NCBI RefSeq assembly: GCF_040954645.1
Contig: NC_092813.1
Location: forward strand, 21,645,235 to 21,709,234
From: Diabrotica undecimpunctata
Lineage: Eukaryota; Arthropoda; Insecta; Coleoptera; Chrysomelidae
Direction: 5' to 3'
DNA: 64,000 nucleotides
A program made the position numbers and the translations under genes. Position 1 is the first letter of the stretch. The number at the start of each line of letters is the position of its first letter. The notes under the pieces are model-generated. The model made no database searches, was not told where the DNA came from, and saw only the letters and a list, made by a program, of their open reading frames with translations. Below, piece after piece: positions 1 through 9,208 of this stretch.

Positions 1-487
1 CTTATATCAGATGTAATCCGTCAAAAATAAAAATTGAGAAGTAAATTTGTGTGCCGCTTACTATCAACTATTTGCGAACTACAAAATTCCTGCCCTGTTA
101 ATCCTATTGAAATTAGATTATGGGTGATGCGACAGGGAAAAATTTTACCTTTTGTCTGGGTTAGAGTATTCATATTTTCCCATAAACATTGGCACATTTT
201 CTTCTTAAACACTATACTTGAGAGTGATTTTACATAATATCTTTCAAAATTTAATCAGTTTTGGCTTAATTAATATAAAAATTAAGCTCATTGAAAACAA
301 CTAATATTATCAACATAACTATACTACCCCTCTCGAAATGTAAATAGTTTTGCCCGAACTTATAAAACAAGTCTTTCACCGAAATGGCTTCATATACAGA
401 TTTATTATACAGTTTTGTGGTGAAACCTGCATTTTATGCGGTAAGATTACTAATTTAATTGTTAATTTATTCAATAAAAAAAAAAAT
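1..487. other. No recognisable gene
   Basis: AT-rich sequence with only short chance reading frames on both strands. I see no domain, repeat structure or element terminus here. Confidence 0.5.
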
Positions 488-870
488 TTATCTTATCTTA
501 GAATTACAAGTATGAGGCTTATAGAAGGCTTTGAAATGTGTGTTCTTCGAAGGATGCTGAAGATTTCGTGGACAGAGCATGTGACCAACAATGAGGCGAT
601 GAAAAGAATAAGGACTGAGAGAGAACTCCTAAACATTTTAAACAACAGAAAAACGAGTTATCTAGAACATATTTACAGAGTGGAAAAATATAAGTTTCTA
701 CGACTCATAATGGAAAGGAAAGTAGAAGGAAAAAGAGGTCCAGGACGAAGAAAATGCTCCTGACTGAAGAATGTAGGGGACTGGACAGGCATGGACACAC
801 ATTTGATACTAAGAACAGCTCAAGATAAAGAGCAATTTGCTATAGTTATAGCCACCCTTCCATAATGAAG
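488..870 (+). pseudogene. 3' end of a LINE reverse transcriptase ORF
   Basis: This is the C-terminal tail of a non-LTR retrotransposon polyprotein. The frame contains MRLIEGFEMCVLRRMLKISW, then a segment of the form YLEHIYR...KYKFLRLIMERK and the basic block EGKRGPGRRK, which insect endonuclease/reverse transcriptase polyproteins carry near their C terminus. The frame meets a stop at about 763, where related copies continue with Trp-Leu-Lys-Asn; the same frame then reads on to about 865 (LKNVGDWTGMD and following). Endonuclease and RT core are absent, as in a 5'-truncated LINE. A second copy of the same tail family lies at 26759-26935. Confidence 0.75.
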
Positions 871-1135
871 AAGGAACCTTAAGAAGAACTAGAAGAACAG
901 AATTTTAGTTAAATTTATTTATTCAATAAAAAACATAATATAATATTATGTTAATATTATTAAGAATAGTTATTTCTATAATAAGGCATATTATGCTACA
1001 AGTGAGTGAAATATTTTTTTACCCGGTATTGAAATTTTTCTCACGAATTGTCAGCAACAGCCGGCAACGAGTGGTAAATAAGAGTTCAGTGATTAAAAAT
1101 ATTATAAGAATAAGATAAGTAAATAATATATTATT
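871..1135. other. AT-rich spacer, no gene
   Basis: No coding evidence. It lies just beyond the C-terminal stop of the hAT transposase and may include the hAT 3' UTR, but I could not find the matching hAT left terminal repeat. Confidence 0.4.
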
Positions 1136-1277
1136 TTATAAAATGTATTCTTTGCGCCTATCCAATTTAGCAAATCGTTCTACGATTGCATCAACATTTA
1201 GAGAAATTTCAGAATGCACATTGATGAGTACTAAATCAGTTAACCTTTCTTCCGAAGTTCTATTTGTAAGCCAAGTC
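1136..1277 (-). pseudogene. hAT transposase, C-terminal exon-sized piece
   Basis: On the minus strand this reads LTNRTSEERLTDLVLINVHS and continues to a stop at 1136. It is the end of the hAT C-terminal dimerisation domain, whose usual form is ...LKTWLRSTMSEERLNGLALLNIHRD... . It continues exactly where the hAT piece at 4324-5005 stops: removing the intervening element and one copy of the 8-bp duplication GCCAAGTC gives an uninterrupted frame with codons for K-T-W-L-T-N-R. The two pieces are therefore one transposase gene split by an insertion. Confidence 0.8.
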
Positions 1278-1315
1278 ACAGTATATTGCTTAAAAAGAAT
1301 CAGTAGGTTCACTCT
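1278..1315 (+). repeat. Left terminal inverted repeat of the 3 kb insertion
   Basis: 38 bases beginning ACAGTATATTGCTTAAAAAG and ending GGTTCACTCT; inverted match to 4285-4322. Confidence 0.85.
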
Positions 1316-1832
1316 GCCGCCAGTCCTTTGTTCTTCATGTTCCATTTTTTTCACGCGCATGAGTTCCACGCGCAGATAAATTCCAGTTTTTGTTACACTG
1401 TTCAATATAATTTTTAATACACTGCTCGAAAATAAATAGGAAAAGTGTGACTTGTGGCGACCTAAAATTTAATGAGATTTTCGGAATAATGAATACTTCC
1501 CTTTATTTAACGTTTTCGACAATTATCGATAGTTTCCCAAATAATGATTACTGATTGTCCTTCAAAATGTATTATGTTGAATCTATCAGTTTGGATTAAT
1601 CGAATATTTAATTTTTTGTATTCCATAGACAATCACGCTGTATTCACTGTTACTGGTGAGAAATCTCATAAAACGAAGAGCTAATGAGGAAACTAATTTC
1701 TATAGATGAAAAAATAATAATACATTCGAATTATAAATTATATTTTGAGGATTTCAATTTTACGATAGCAGTTATAATAAAAACAAGATTATAAAAAACA
1801 CAAGTAGCGAACTATGAATACAAGTTAAAATA

Positions 1833-1833
<1 letters not shown>

Positions 1834-1904
<71 letters not shown>
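1834..1904. repeat. (AT)n microsatellite
   Basis: About 35 uninterrupted AT dinucleotide units. Confidence 0.98.
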
Positions 1905-1906
<2 letters not shown>

Positions 1907-2216
1907 CACAATCACAACTTATTAATAACAAAATAATGAAATGAAAAAATGTCATATAGCCTAAATATCCCACTGTAGGATCACTACGTTCAAAACGTAG
2001 TTAGTTAAACTCAAATTTTTACAAACATTTACAATTGAAAGAATCTATCTATATAAAAAGCTAGGATGTCACACTGTTTGTCCAGTAAGGTAACTACGCC
2101 ACCTAGGAAAGAAATCTGAACTACCAACATCTACCTAAATTAAATATAATTAAGTAAAAGCTGTAAAAATGCTGTTGAGACAGAAAAATGCGTTAAATAA
2201 AAGGGCACTACACAGT

Positions 2217-2372
2217 ATTTTCAATATTAATTAACGTATAGCGACATACGAGATAGGATAGGGCACTATGGATAAAAATGGATTTACCATAACACAAATT
2301 TTGATTTTTTTACTTAAAAAATGCCTCAGGTTGAGTACAAAATAAACAACTGATTGAATCCTAACATGCGAC
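2217..2372 (+). repeat. Direct repeat A, copy 1
   Basis: About 155 bp repeated at 2467-2620 with substitutions and small indels. The shared core includes GATAGGGCACTATGGATAAA and the AACATGCGA/GACATGCGA end. The spacing of about 250 bp suggests an old tandem duplication inside the 3 kb insertion. No coding content. Confidence 0.85.
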
Positions 2373-2466
2373 ATAGCAAATGAAAGGGGAGGATATAACG
2401 AATATATTCAAATAGAAAAAATAAACAAGGCGACCACTGAAAGGGTAGATAGGGAAGATAAACAAT

Positions 2467-2620
2467 GTTTTCAATATTAATGAACGTATAGCGACATACA
2501 AGATATGATAGGGCACTATGGATAAAAATAGATTTTCCTTAAGACAAATTTTGATTTATTGACTTAAAAAAGGCTTCAGGCTGAGTACAAAATTAATTGA
2601 TCGAATCCTGACATGCGATA
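2467..2620 (+). repeat. Direct repeat A, copy 2
   Basis: Second, diverged copy of 2217-2372. Confidence 0.85.
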
Positions 2621-2907
2621 TATCTCCTCAGCTATTTAATATTCTTTTTTAAAAGGTTCAAGAAAATTATGTTTTTTACATAGCTTAAGTTTTTTTTGAG
2701 ACTAAAGCATGACAAATCAAACCAAAGCTGGGTTTTGGGAGGCCTGTTAAATAGTTTCTGAAGGTAATACTCAAATTCTTGCAGAATATAAAATAATAGA
2801 ATATATGTTACACCCAACTAAGATACTCACAGACAGGAACAGTAACAGTCAAATCATAATTTTGAAAGATAAAATCAGATTCCACTTCCAGACAACGATG
2901 GAAAAGT

Positions 2908-3192
2908 GATAGCATATATCGCTGTTCCGGAAGTATAATGACATAACTGTAAAATTTTTGAACAATGACTTTATTGTGTCGGAGGGATCAAAACTGCAGT
3001 TTCAACATATATTTGTAAATCGTCGTAATTTTACTTACGAATTTTGCCATGACCGGTGATTCCGTAAATACAGTTATGATGATTTAAAAATATATAGAAA
3101 ATGCAGTTTTAACCCCTCCAACATAATAAAGTCATTTTTCAAAATTTTACAATTATGTGTTGATACTTCTGGAACAATGATATACTGATCTC
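2908..3192. repeat. Near-complete palindrome with arms of about 125 bp
   Basis: The left arm (GCTGTTCCGGAAGTATAATG near 2921) reappears inverted near 3160-3190 (ATACTTCTGGAACAATGATA). The inner parts also pair: AAACTGCAGTTTCAACATAT at 2991 against the complement of TATATAGAAAATGCAGTTTT ending at 3110. The centre lies near 3050 with a loop of a few tens of bases. It resembles a foldback or MITE-like unit. It has no ORF. Confidence 0.8.
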
Positions 3193-3293
3193 CAAGGACG
3201 TAGAAATTCTTTACAAGTACTACTTAGTACAAATCTATTTCACTTTGACAAACACGATAGATACTTATGATTAATTATTTAAATAGATTAAGT

Positions 3294-3520
3294 CAATTAG
3301 GCAATATGATTTTTCAAACTTTAGAAGTGTGTAAGTGTGAAGAACTTCTATAATAATAATTATTTTATTATAATTTTGGAATATTCTTTGAAACTAATGA
3401 AATATTTTAAATCTTGCAACAGCAGCATTTTTCGCCAAATCTATTGCGCACGGACCGGCACGGACCTAGGAGTGGAATCAAAATTGGAACCGTGAAAATG
3501 CGAGAGTGAACCTACTCATT
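3294..3520 (+). repeat. Direct repeat B, copy 1 (227 bp)
   Basis: By eye identical to 4076-4302 over its whole length, so a recent duplication. Copy 2 runs into the right terminal inverted repeat of the 3 kb element, whereas copy 1 stops after CCTACTCATT and lacks the terminus. Copy 1 thus looks like a duplicated subterminal segment, not an LTR; there are no TG...CA ends. Confidence 0.9.
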
Positions 3521-4075
3521 TATACTATACATCTATACCCATAGAAAATATGGAGAAACAGAAACATAAGAATGCTAGAGTGATCAGTAGAGTATTTGGA
3601 TATGTTTTTCTTAGTCAAGATGATAAACTAGGGATGCATTTTGAACATGAACATGTTTCTAGATGGGTAAAAACTAAATATATGCTTATATTGGTTGATT
3701 AATTTAGAGCCTCATTCCGATTAGTCTTTAATCATTGGCACTCTTTGGTATTTTGAACAAATATAGATGTTCGAAATATAGCTGGCAGTGGCAGTATTGG
3801 CACATTACTGGAATGCATTTAGGTATCTATGTGTTAACCTAGTGTGTTCTAGTCAGTCTTCTAGATACTATTGTTTTTTCTTTCTGCACATCCACTAATA
3901 TTCAATGTGGTTGTATTTTTCAAATTTAAATTGCAGTATAGTTCAGTTAGTTTGCCAAAAGTTGAGTGTGAAACGTTTAAATGTGGTTAAGATAATTGGC
4001 AGTTTGAGTACTGTCACTATCATTCGTTAATTATAAGGTTAATTTTGCTGCGAGATCAGCTATTTCCCAATAACC

Positions 4076-4302
4076 CAATTAGGCAATATGATTTTTCAAA
4101 CTTTAGAAGTGTGTAAGTGTGAAGAACTTCTATAATAATAATTATTTTATTATAATTTTGGAATATTCTTTGAAACTAATGAAATATTTTAAATCTTGCA
4201 ACAGCAGCATTTTTCGCCAAATCTATTGCGCACGGACCGGCACGGACCTAGGAGTGGAATCAAAATTGGAACCGTGAAAATGCGAGAGTGAACCTACTCA
4301 TT
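4076..4302 (+). repeat. Direct repeat B, copy 2 (227 bp)
   Basis: Second copy of 3294-3520; its last 18 bases form part of the right terminal inverted repeat. Confidence 0.9.
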
Positions 4303-4322
4303 CTTTTTAAGCAATATACTGT
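4285..4322 (-). repeat. Right terminal inverted repeat of the 3 kb insertion
   Basis: Inverted partner of 1278-1315; ends GCAATATACTGT next to the target duplication. Confidence 0.85.
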
Positions 4323-4323
4323 G

Positions 4324-5005
4324 GCCAAGTCTTTAGACGCTTAAGCGTAGAAACACTACGCTCTGCTCTTGCTGCAGTGACAAGCAGTGTAATTAATATT
4401 TGCAGAAATGTTCTGATATTTGGATATATATGAATATCGCAGTTTTCTAATGCTTCTAAAATAGAATCAGGAAGTTTTCCATTATTTTGTACATCCTTTT
4501 CCACTATTGAATACACAGTGAAAACTCTTGTTCTACTGTGGAATATGCAGTAGATAATAATCCAATAATATCCTGAAAGAAATCAACAATTTTTTTTAAT
4601 GCAACTTTATCTTCTGGTGTGTTATCAGTTTTAGGTAAAAGAACTCGAAGATTAAATAGCTTCATAACTTTCGGTGAAAGTTATTCTTCTAAATCAGTTA
4701 AGATATTGTCTAAAAGGAGTAAATAAATAGATCTTCGGAAATATTCTTCGCAAAAGTTAGCAGGTTGGTTTTGACAATAGGTTTGATGAGCAACTATACG
4801 AGGCATCTTCGATTCAATGTCTAGTTGTTCAGCTATTTCCTTTACTTCATAGTAAAGTTTGCTAAAAACAGACTCAGGATTTGATCTTTTATTTTGAAGA
4901 ATGCATTTAGTGTCCTCTATGGCCTCTATCCATAGATTCAAATCTAATTTTGGTGACTGAAGAAGACGACTAAGTGATCACTAACGTATCAGACAGAGCT
5001 AATGC
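4324..5005 (-). pseudogene. hAT transposase (ZMYM1-like), main surviving piece
   Basis: Minus-strand translation gives the C-terminal part of a hAT-superfamily transposase. Seen in order are LSDTLVITYRLLQSPKLDLN, an internal helical region with NPESVFSKLYYEVKEIAEQL, and the hAT dimerisation signature around IRTFLQILITLLVTAARAER followed by SVSTLKRLKTW. Two premature stops break the frame (near 4680 and in the 4510-4560 interval). The frame resumes after the 3 kb insertion at 1277. The BED finger and the N-terminal catalytic region are not visible, so this element was already incomplete or its 5' part is too decayed. It resembles zinc finger MYM-type 1-like proteins, which are domesticated or active hAT relatives. 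Confidence 0.8.
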
Positions 5006-5454
5006 AACAACAATATTCACTTTGATATTTATTATAGATAAATATAACATGTACAAATGTTCAAATTACAAACAACCAATTTGTAGACAAAACTGAAGAT
5101 AAGAAATACCTAATACAAAATAAAAATGTAGCGATAAGAGTAAGCAATAATGTGTGCGCGGTAATTCTATCTCATCGATAATAATCGAACGCTCTGGCAC
5201 CCAAATGACGAATTGACAAAATTTGAAAATCGCGTATCTCTGAATTCGCAGAAGTCTGGGTAGAGGTAGTCGAGGAATTACTGTATTCAGAATTGTTGAT
5301 TTTTTTAAAGAGCAATGTAAAAATTCTTTTGTATAATTCTACACTTACACCTAGAATAAAAATGAGTTTGAATCATTTCAACTCTTGACTTCCTGCTTAT
5401 AGGGTTGATGGGTTTTAAATTATTTTTTGATGATTATCTGATTGATATTTAATT
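5006..5454. other. hAT internal or 5' region, no ORF
   Basis: No domain is visible. Position between the hAT coding remnant and a hAT-type terminus suggests it is the internally deleted 5' part of the same element. Confidence 0.4.
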
Positions 5455-5506
5455 TTGTTTGGGAGGGGTCATGACCTCCGTGACCCTCCCCTTGGATCCG
5501 CCACTG
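5455..5506 (-). repeat. Probable hAT terminal repeat (element 5' end)
   Basis: On the minus strand it begins CAGTGGCGGATCCAAGGGGA and continues GGGTCACGGAGGTCATGACC. A CAGTGGCGGATC start is a form I know from ZMYM1-like hAT elements. It bounds the hAT pseudogene on its 5' side. The opposite terminus was not found. Confidence 0.6.
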
Positions 5507-6200
5507 GCGTTCGGTGATTTAGTCAGGGGCACGTAATTTTTTTATTTTTTACAAGAATATTACTAGGTGTAACGTTTAACGATAAAAATTATAAATATTC
5601 TTATTTTTTTTTTGTAACCTAATTGTAGTATGAATGAAATCTTTTTTTGTGTCGAGAAATTTAAACTTTTAAATTAATTAATTTGCGTACTAAGTTTTAT
5701 TTCAATTCGTTTAAAGACGGCAACCTGTTTAGCTGTACGTTCATTATTTACGTCATTTTGAGTATTTAATAAACACAATTTTTTGAAAACTCTATTTTAT
5801 TTAAATAATATTATTTTTTTGAAAGTATAATTACTCGTAGTATTGTAACTTTTTTTGCATTATTTCATTAAAGATATAAATTCTTTTTGCAGATTACAGA
5901 TAAATCTGTCTATTTTATTAGTTTTGTATTAATAATTCTTTAATAAAGCCCTTGTGAAGTATCAGCTTTTACCACAAGTCTTCTTAGCTATTTCATTACA
6001 AAACAGTTTTAGTAGGTTTCGGAAAGAGCTTGAACCTATATAACATCTAGATGCTGGTTGTATATGGAGAAACGGACAAAAAGGCGAATGAAATCAATCA
6101 ATATCCAATAAAACGAAGTTCTGAAGTATCCTTTGGATATGTCGAATAATATGTAAGAAATCGTGAGGTATGAAACCCGAACAGATGTACCTACTATATA
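5507..6200. other. AT-rich intergenic, nothing recognised
   Basis: No coding or repeat evidence up to the Tigger left end. Confidence 0.5.
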
Positions 6201-7929
6201 CAGTGGAACTTGGACATTACGGCATCGGTAGTTACGTCATCTCGGTTGTATTGTCCGACCTTTGCAAAACGAACGAACTAACATTGTAAATCATAAACCT
6301 TTACAGTTCCATAATTTCTTATTTATCAGTGTCATCCTAACAGTCAAATTTTCGGTTTCAGAACAGTCAGTGTAAGAAATTGTCGCTATCGTGAAATTGT
6401 GTTCGCCTCGTTTTGTTTTTAGGTTTTAATTTTAATTTAGTAATTAACTTTTTATTTTATAATATGGCAAGTTGTAGTACTAAAAGGAAGATTTTGTATA
6501 TTAAAGATAAAGTGCATGTTATAAGAGCATTTGAAAATGGTCGAAAAATTGCTGATGTATGTCGGCAATTTGGACTTGTTAATTCGACTGTCGGCTCAAT
6601 CCTAAAAAACAAGGACAAAATTTTTAAAAGCCTTTAATGAGAAGGGAGAAAATGTTAAAAAGATTAGGAAGTGCATTCGTGGTGATGTAGATTCAACTCT
6701 AGTCAGATGGTTCAAGCAGTGTCGCAGTTCTGATATTCCTGTGTCTAGGCCACTTTTAAAGGAGAAGGCTACAAAGTTCGGAAAACTGTTTGATGAAGAT
6801 TTCACATGCTCTATCGGCTGGCTAGATCGGTTTAAAGTTCGGCACTCAGTTCCCTTCACGAAAATGTGTCGACGATAACGTAACAGGTAATTGGTTACAA
6901 AACACATGGCCGCAACTAAGGCAACCATACAAGGATGAAGATATCTCAATGGCGATAAAACTGGTGTCTTTTACAAACTAACGCCAGACAAAACTTTAAA
7001 TTTCAGAAAGGAAATTTAAAGCGAAAAGTGGAAAACTTTCAAAACAAGAGTCACAGCTTTCGTTTGTGCAAACATAACAGGTACAGAGAAAAGAAAGCTT
7101 TTAGTTATTGGGAAAAGTTTACATCCTAGATGTTTCAAAAACAGTAAACTACACAGCCAACAAACAAGTATGGAGGACTTTTGCTATTTTTAAAGAAGAA
7201 TTGAGAAAGTGAGACAAGGAACCAATATCAACCTAGTTTTCTTACCAGCCAACTGCAAAAATATCTTGCGGATTATGGACCAAGGAATCCTAAGAAGTTT
7301 AAAAGGCCGTTATCGGAAACAGCTTTTGAAAATAATGATTTTTTGTATGGACAATGGGGAACCAGTGAACATTACCATTCTTAACGCAGTTCAGTTTTTA
7401 GACAATATGTGGAGTGCGGTTACGTCAGTGACAATTGGTAAGTGTTTTCGTCAAGCTAAATTGACTGTAGTTTCTCCTGACATTCAAGATGTTAACAAGG
7501 ATGACGAAATGCCTTTGTCAGAGTGGATACAAAAATTTAATGCAAACTAGAGAGAAGTTTTAAGTGATATAGAAATTATGGAACAAGTGTAAAATGTGGA
7601 AATGAATGTTGATGAAGATAATGAAGAAGAAGAAGACGGCGTTGATTGTCCTACAATCCAAGAAGCAATGAGAGCTGCTGAGACCATATCCAGATTTTAT
7701 CAGTTCAGGGAGGCATCCAAAATTACCAAAGAAGCAGCTCAGATTATTAAGGATATTACAGAAAATATCCTTAATAATATCTTTATAATAGCTTTATTTT
7801 TCGGAAATGTTGTGCAGAAGAAAATAACTGATTTTTTTTAGCATTAGAGAACTCTTTTATAAAAAATGTAAGTTTCATATACATTATATGTTTTATTTCT
7901 TATTTTTTTGTACCCTAAATGCAGCTTTA
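6201..7929 (+). mobile_element. Tigger/pogo transposon, left part
   Basis: The element starts CAGTGGAACTTGGACATTAC directly after TA at 6199-6200, as in pogo/Tigger elements, which duplicate TA. It carries the transposase pseudogene described separately. The right side is interrupted by the LINE beginning near 7930. The remaining 3' flank should resume after 12257, where ATAACGTCAC at about 12317 weakly resembles the complement of the left end (TTACGTCAT near 6234), but no clear right terminus survives. Confidence 0.7.
6464..7841 (+). pseudogene. Tigger/pogo transposase, decayed
   Basis: The chosen start opens MASCSTKRKILYIKDKVHVI, the CENP-B/psq-type N-terminal helix-turn-helix (RAFENGRKIADVCRQFGLVN). 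After a frameshift near 6637 come the second HTH-like region (VDSTLVRWFKQCRSSDIPVS) and FTCSIGWLDRFKVRHSVPFT. The DDE region follows in shifting frames (DGTGVFYKL near 6960; a segment with LPANCKNILRIMDQGILRSL near 7243-7305). The acidic C terminus (NEEEEDGVDCPTI) runs to the stop at 7841. Many frameshifts and stops make it non-functional. In this family the transposase binds the terminal repeats and cuts and pastes at TA. Confidence 0.85.
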
Positions 7930-8103
7930 ATAATAAATAGGATAGGATATAATAGATAGGATAGATGGCGCTGAACGAGTAAGAGTGTGTGTTTAAGTCT
8001 AGCTCCGAGAAAACCTAAGTTATTTACGGTAAATTGCATTCATTTTAATAGTTTTTCAGTACTAATTAGTGTAGTGATACGTATAAGTTATATAGTTTAA
8101 AGA

Positions 8104-8770
8104 ATGCCATCAACAAGAAATACTCCTAAAACAATCAATAAAAATGTTGTAGCACGTGTTGAGAAACTTGAAGAAGCTTTACAACAAGGTATGAAGGATC
8201 TAAGATCTCAAGTAACCAGTAATATCTCAGGTACCCAAATAGATTTTATAAATAAATTTGAGCAAAATATGTTAGAATTAAGTAATTCCGTCAAAGAAGA
8301 ATTAAATAAAGTGCAAAAACTTGTAATTCAAAACCAAAATAGCATTGAATATCTAAAACAAGACAAACGGCTTAAATCCCTTATTATCAATGGTGTCGAT
8401 GAGAAAGAAAAAGACGACCTACCTGATGTTATTACAAATATAATCAACAATAAACCTATCTTGTCAACCAATTTAGTTGATTGCTATCGACTAGGTAAAA
8501 AACGAAATTTGGATAAGAGGCTAAGACCGGTAGCCGTTGTGTTTGTAAACAGATGGTTGAAAACAAAAGTGTTTAATCAGAAGAAAAATCTTAAAGGTTG
8601 CAGTGTCGTGATTAGTGAAATGCTTTCTCCTGATTGTCAGGAATTATTAAAAAAAAGTGAGGACATCTGTGGGTACCAAAAACTGCTGGACATATCAAGG
8701 TAAAATATATGTATCACAAAATGGGTCAAAGAAGCTTATATTATCTGAAAACGACCTTGCTTTATTATAA
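8104..8770 (+). pseudogene. LINE ORF1 (RNA-binding, FP-like C terminus)
   Basis: The 199-residue frame opens MPSTRNTPKTINKNVVARVE and holds a coiled-coil stretch (about residues 17-90, with KFEQNMLELSNSVKEELNKV). It is followed by an RRM/FP-like region with LIINGVDEKEKDDLPDVITN, DCYRLGKKR and RPVAVVFVN. A frameshift near 8685 switches the frame; the alternative frame reads GKIYVSQNGSKKLILSEND and stops at 8770, the expected C terminus. ORF1 proteins of this type coat LINE RNA. The single frameshift is the only clear break. Confidence 0.75.
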
Positions 8771-9208
8771 TTTAAATTTATTTTCATAATATGTTGGTTT
8801 GCAATTAGAGTTAATATTATTATTAGTTATAATGGTATATCTTGGGGATAGATTTTGGCATATAGGTACTTACTTTATTTTCATTTTTCTTTGAACATTT
8901 TATTTTTGTTTCTTTTTTAATTATTGCTTTAATTATCTGAACTTAGGCGAATTAAATTTATTTACTGTTAGGTTATTTTCTTTAAGCTTCAATTCAAATT
9001 TAACTGTACATCTTGAGTTATTTAGTAAAAAATCCTTAGTTTATACTGTGTTTTGAATTAAAGAGTAATATCTATATATTTTTTTACACTGTTAATACAT
9101 CACCATGTGAATTACTGTTTATGCAAATAATAATCATCTACAAATTTTGCTTAAATTATTTACATAATCGTTTGTACCAATTTAGTAAGGATCTAATCTA
9201 AGCTTAAC

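Larger units (their letters stand above)
1278..4322. mobile_element. 3.05 kb non-autonomous DNA transposon inserted in the hAT gene
   Basis: The segment starts ACAGTATATTGC and ends GCAATATACTGT. The outer 38 bases at each end are inverted copies with one visible mismatch (C at about 1302 versus G in the other arm). The flanks are GCCAAGTC at 1270-1277 and again at 4324-4331, an 8-bp target duplication as expected for hAT-type transposition, with one unpaired G at 4323. No transposase domain is visible inside. The interior holds an AT microsatellite, a 250-bp-spaced duplication, a near-perfect palindrome and a 227-bp duplication, each listed separately. Family is inferred only from target-site length. 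Confidence 0.8.

Noticed and set aside
3294..4302. 227-bp direct repeats as LTRs of a small TRIM-like retrotransposon
   Set aside because: No TG...CA ends, no target duplication, and copy 2 contains part of the terminal inverted repeat of the 3 kb DNA element.
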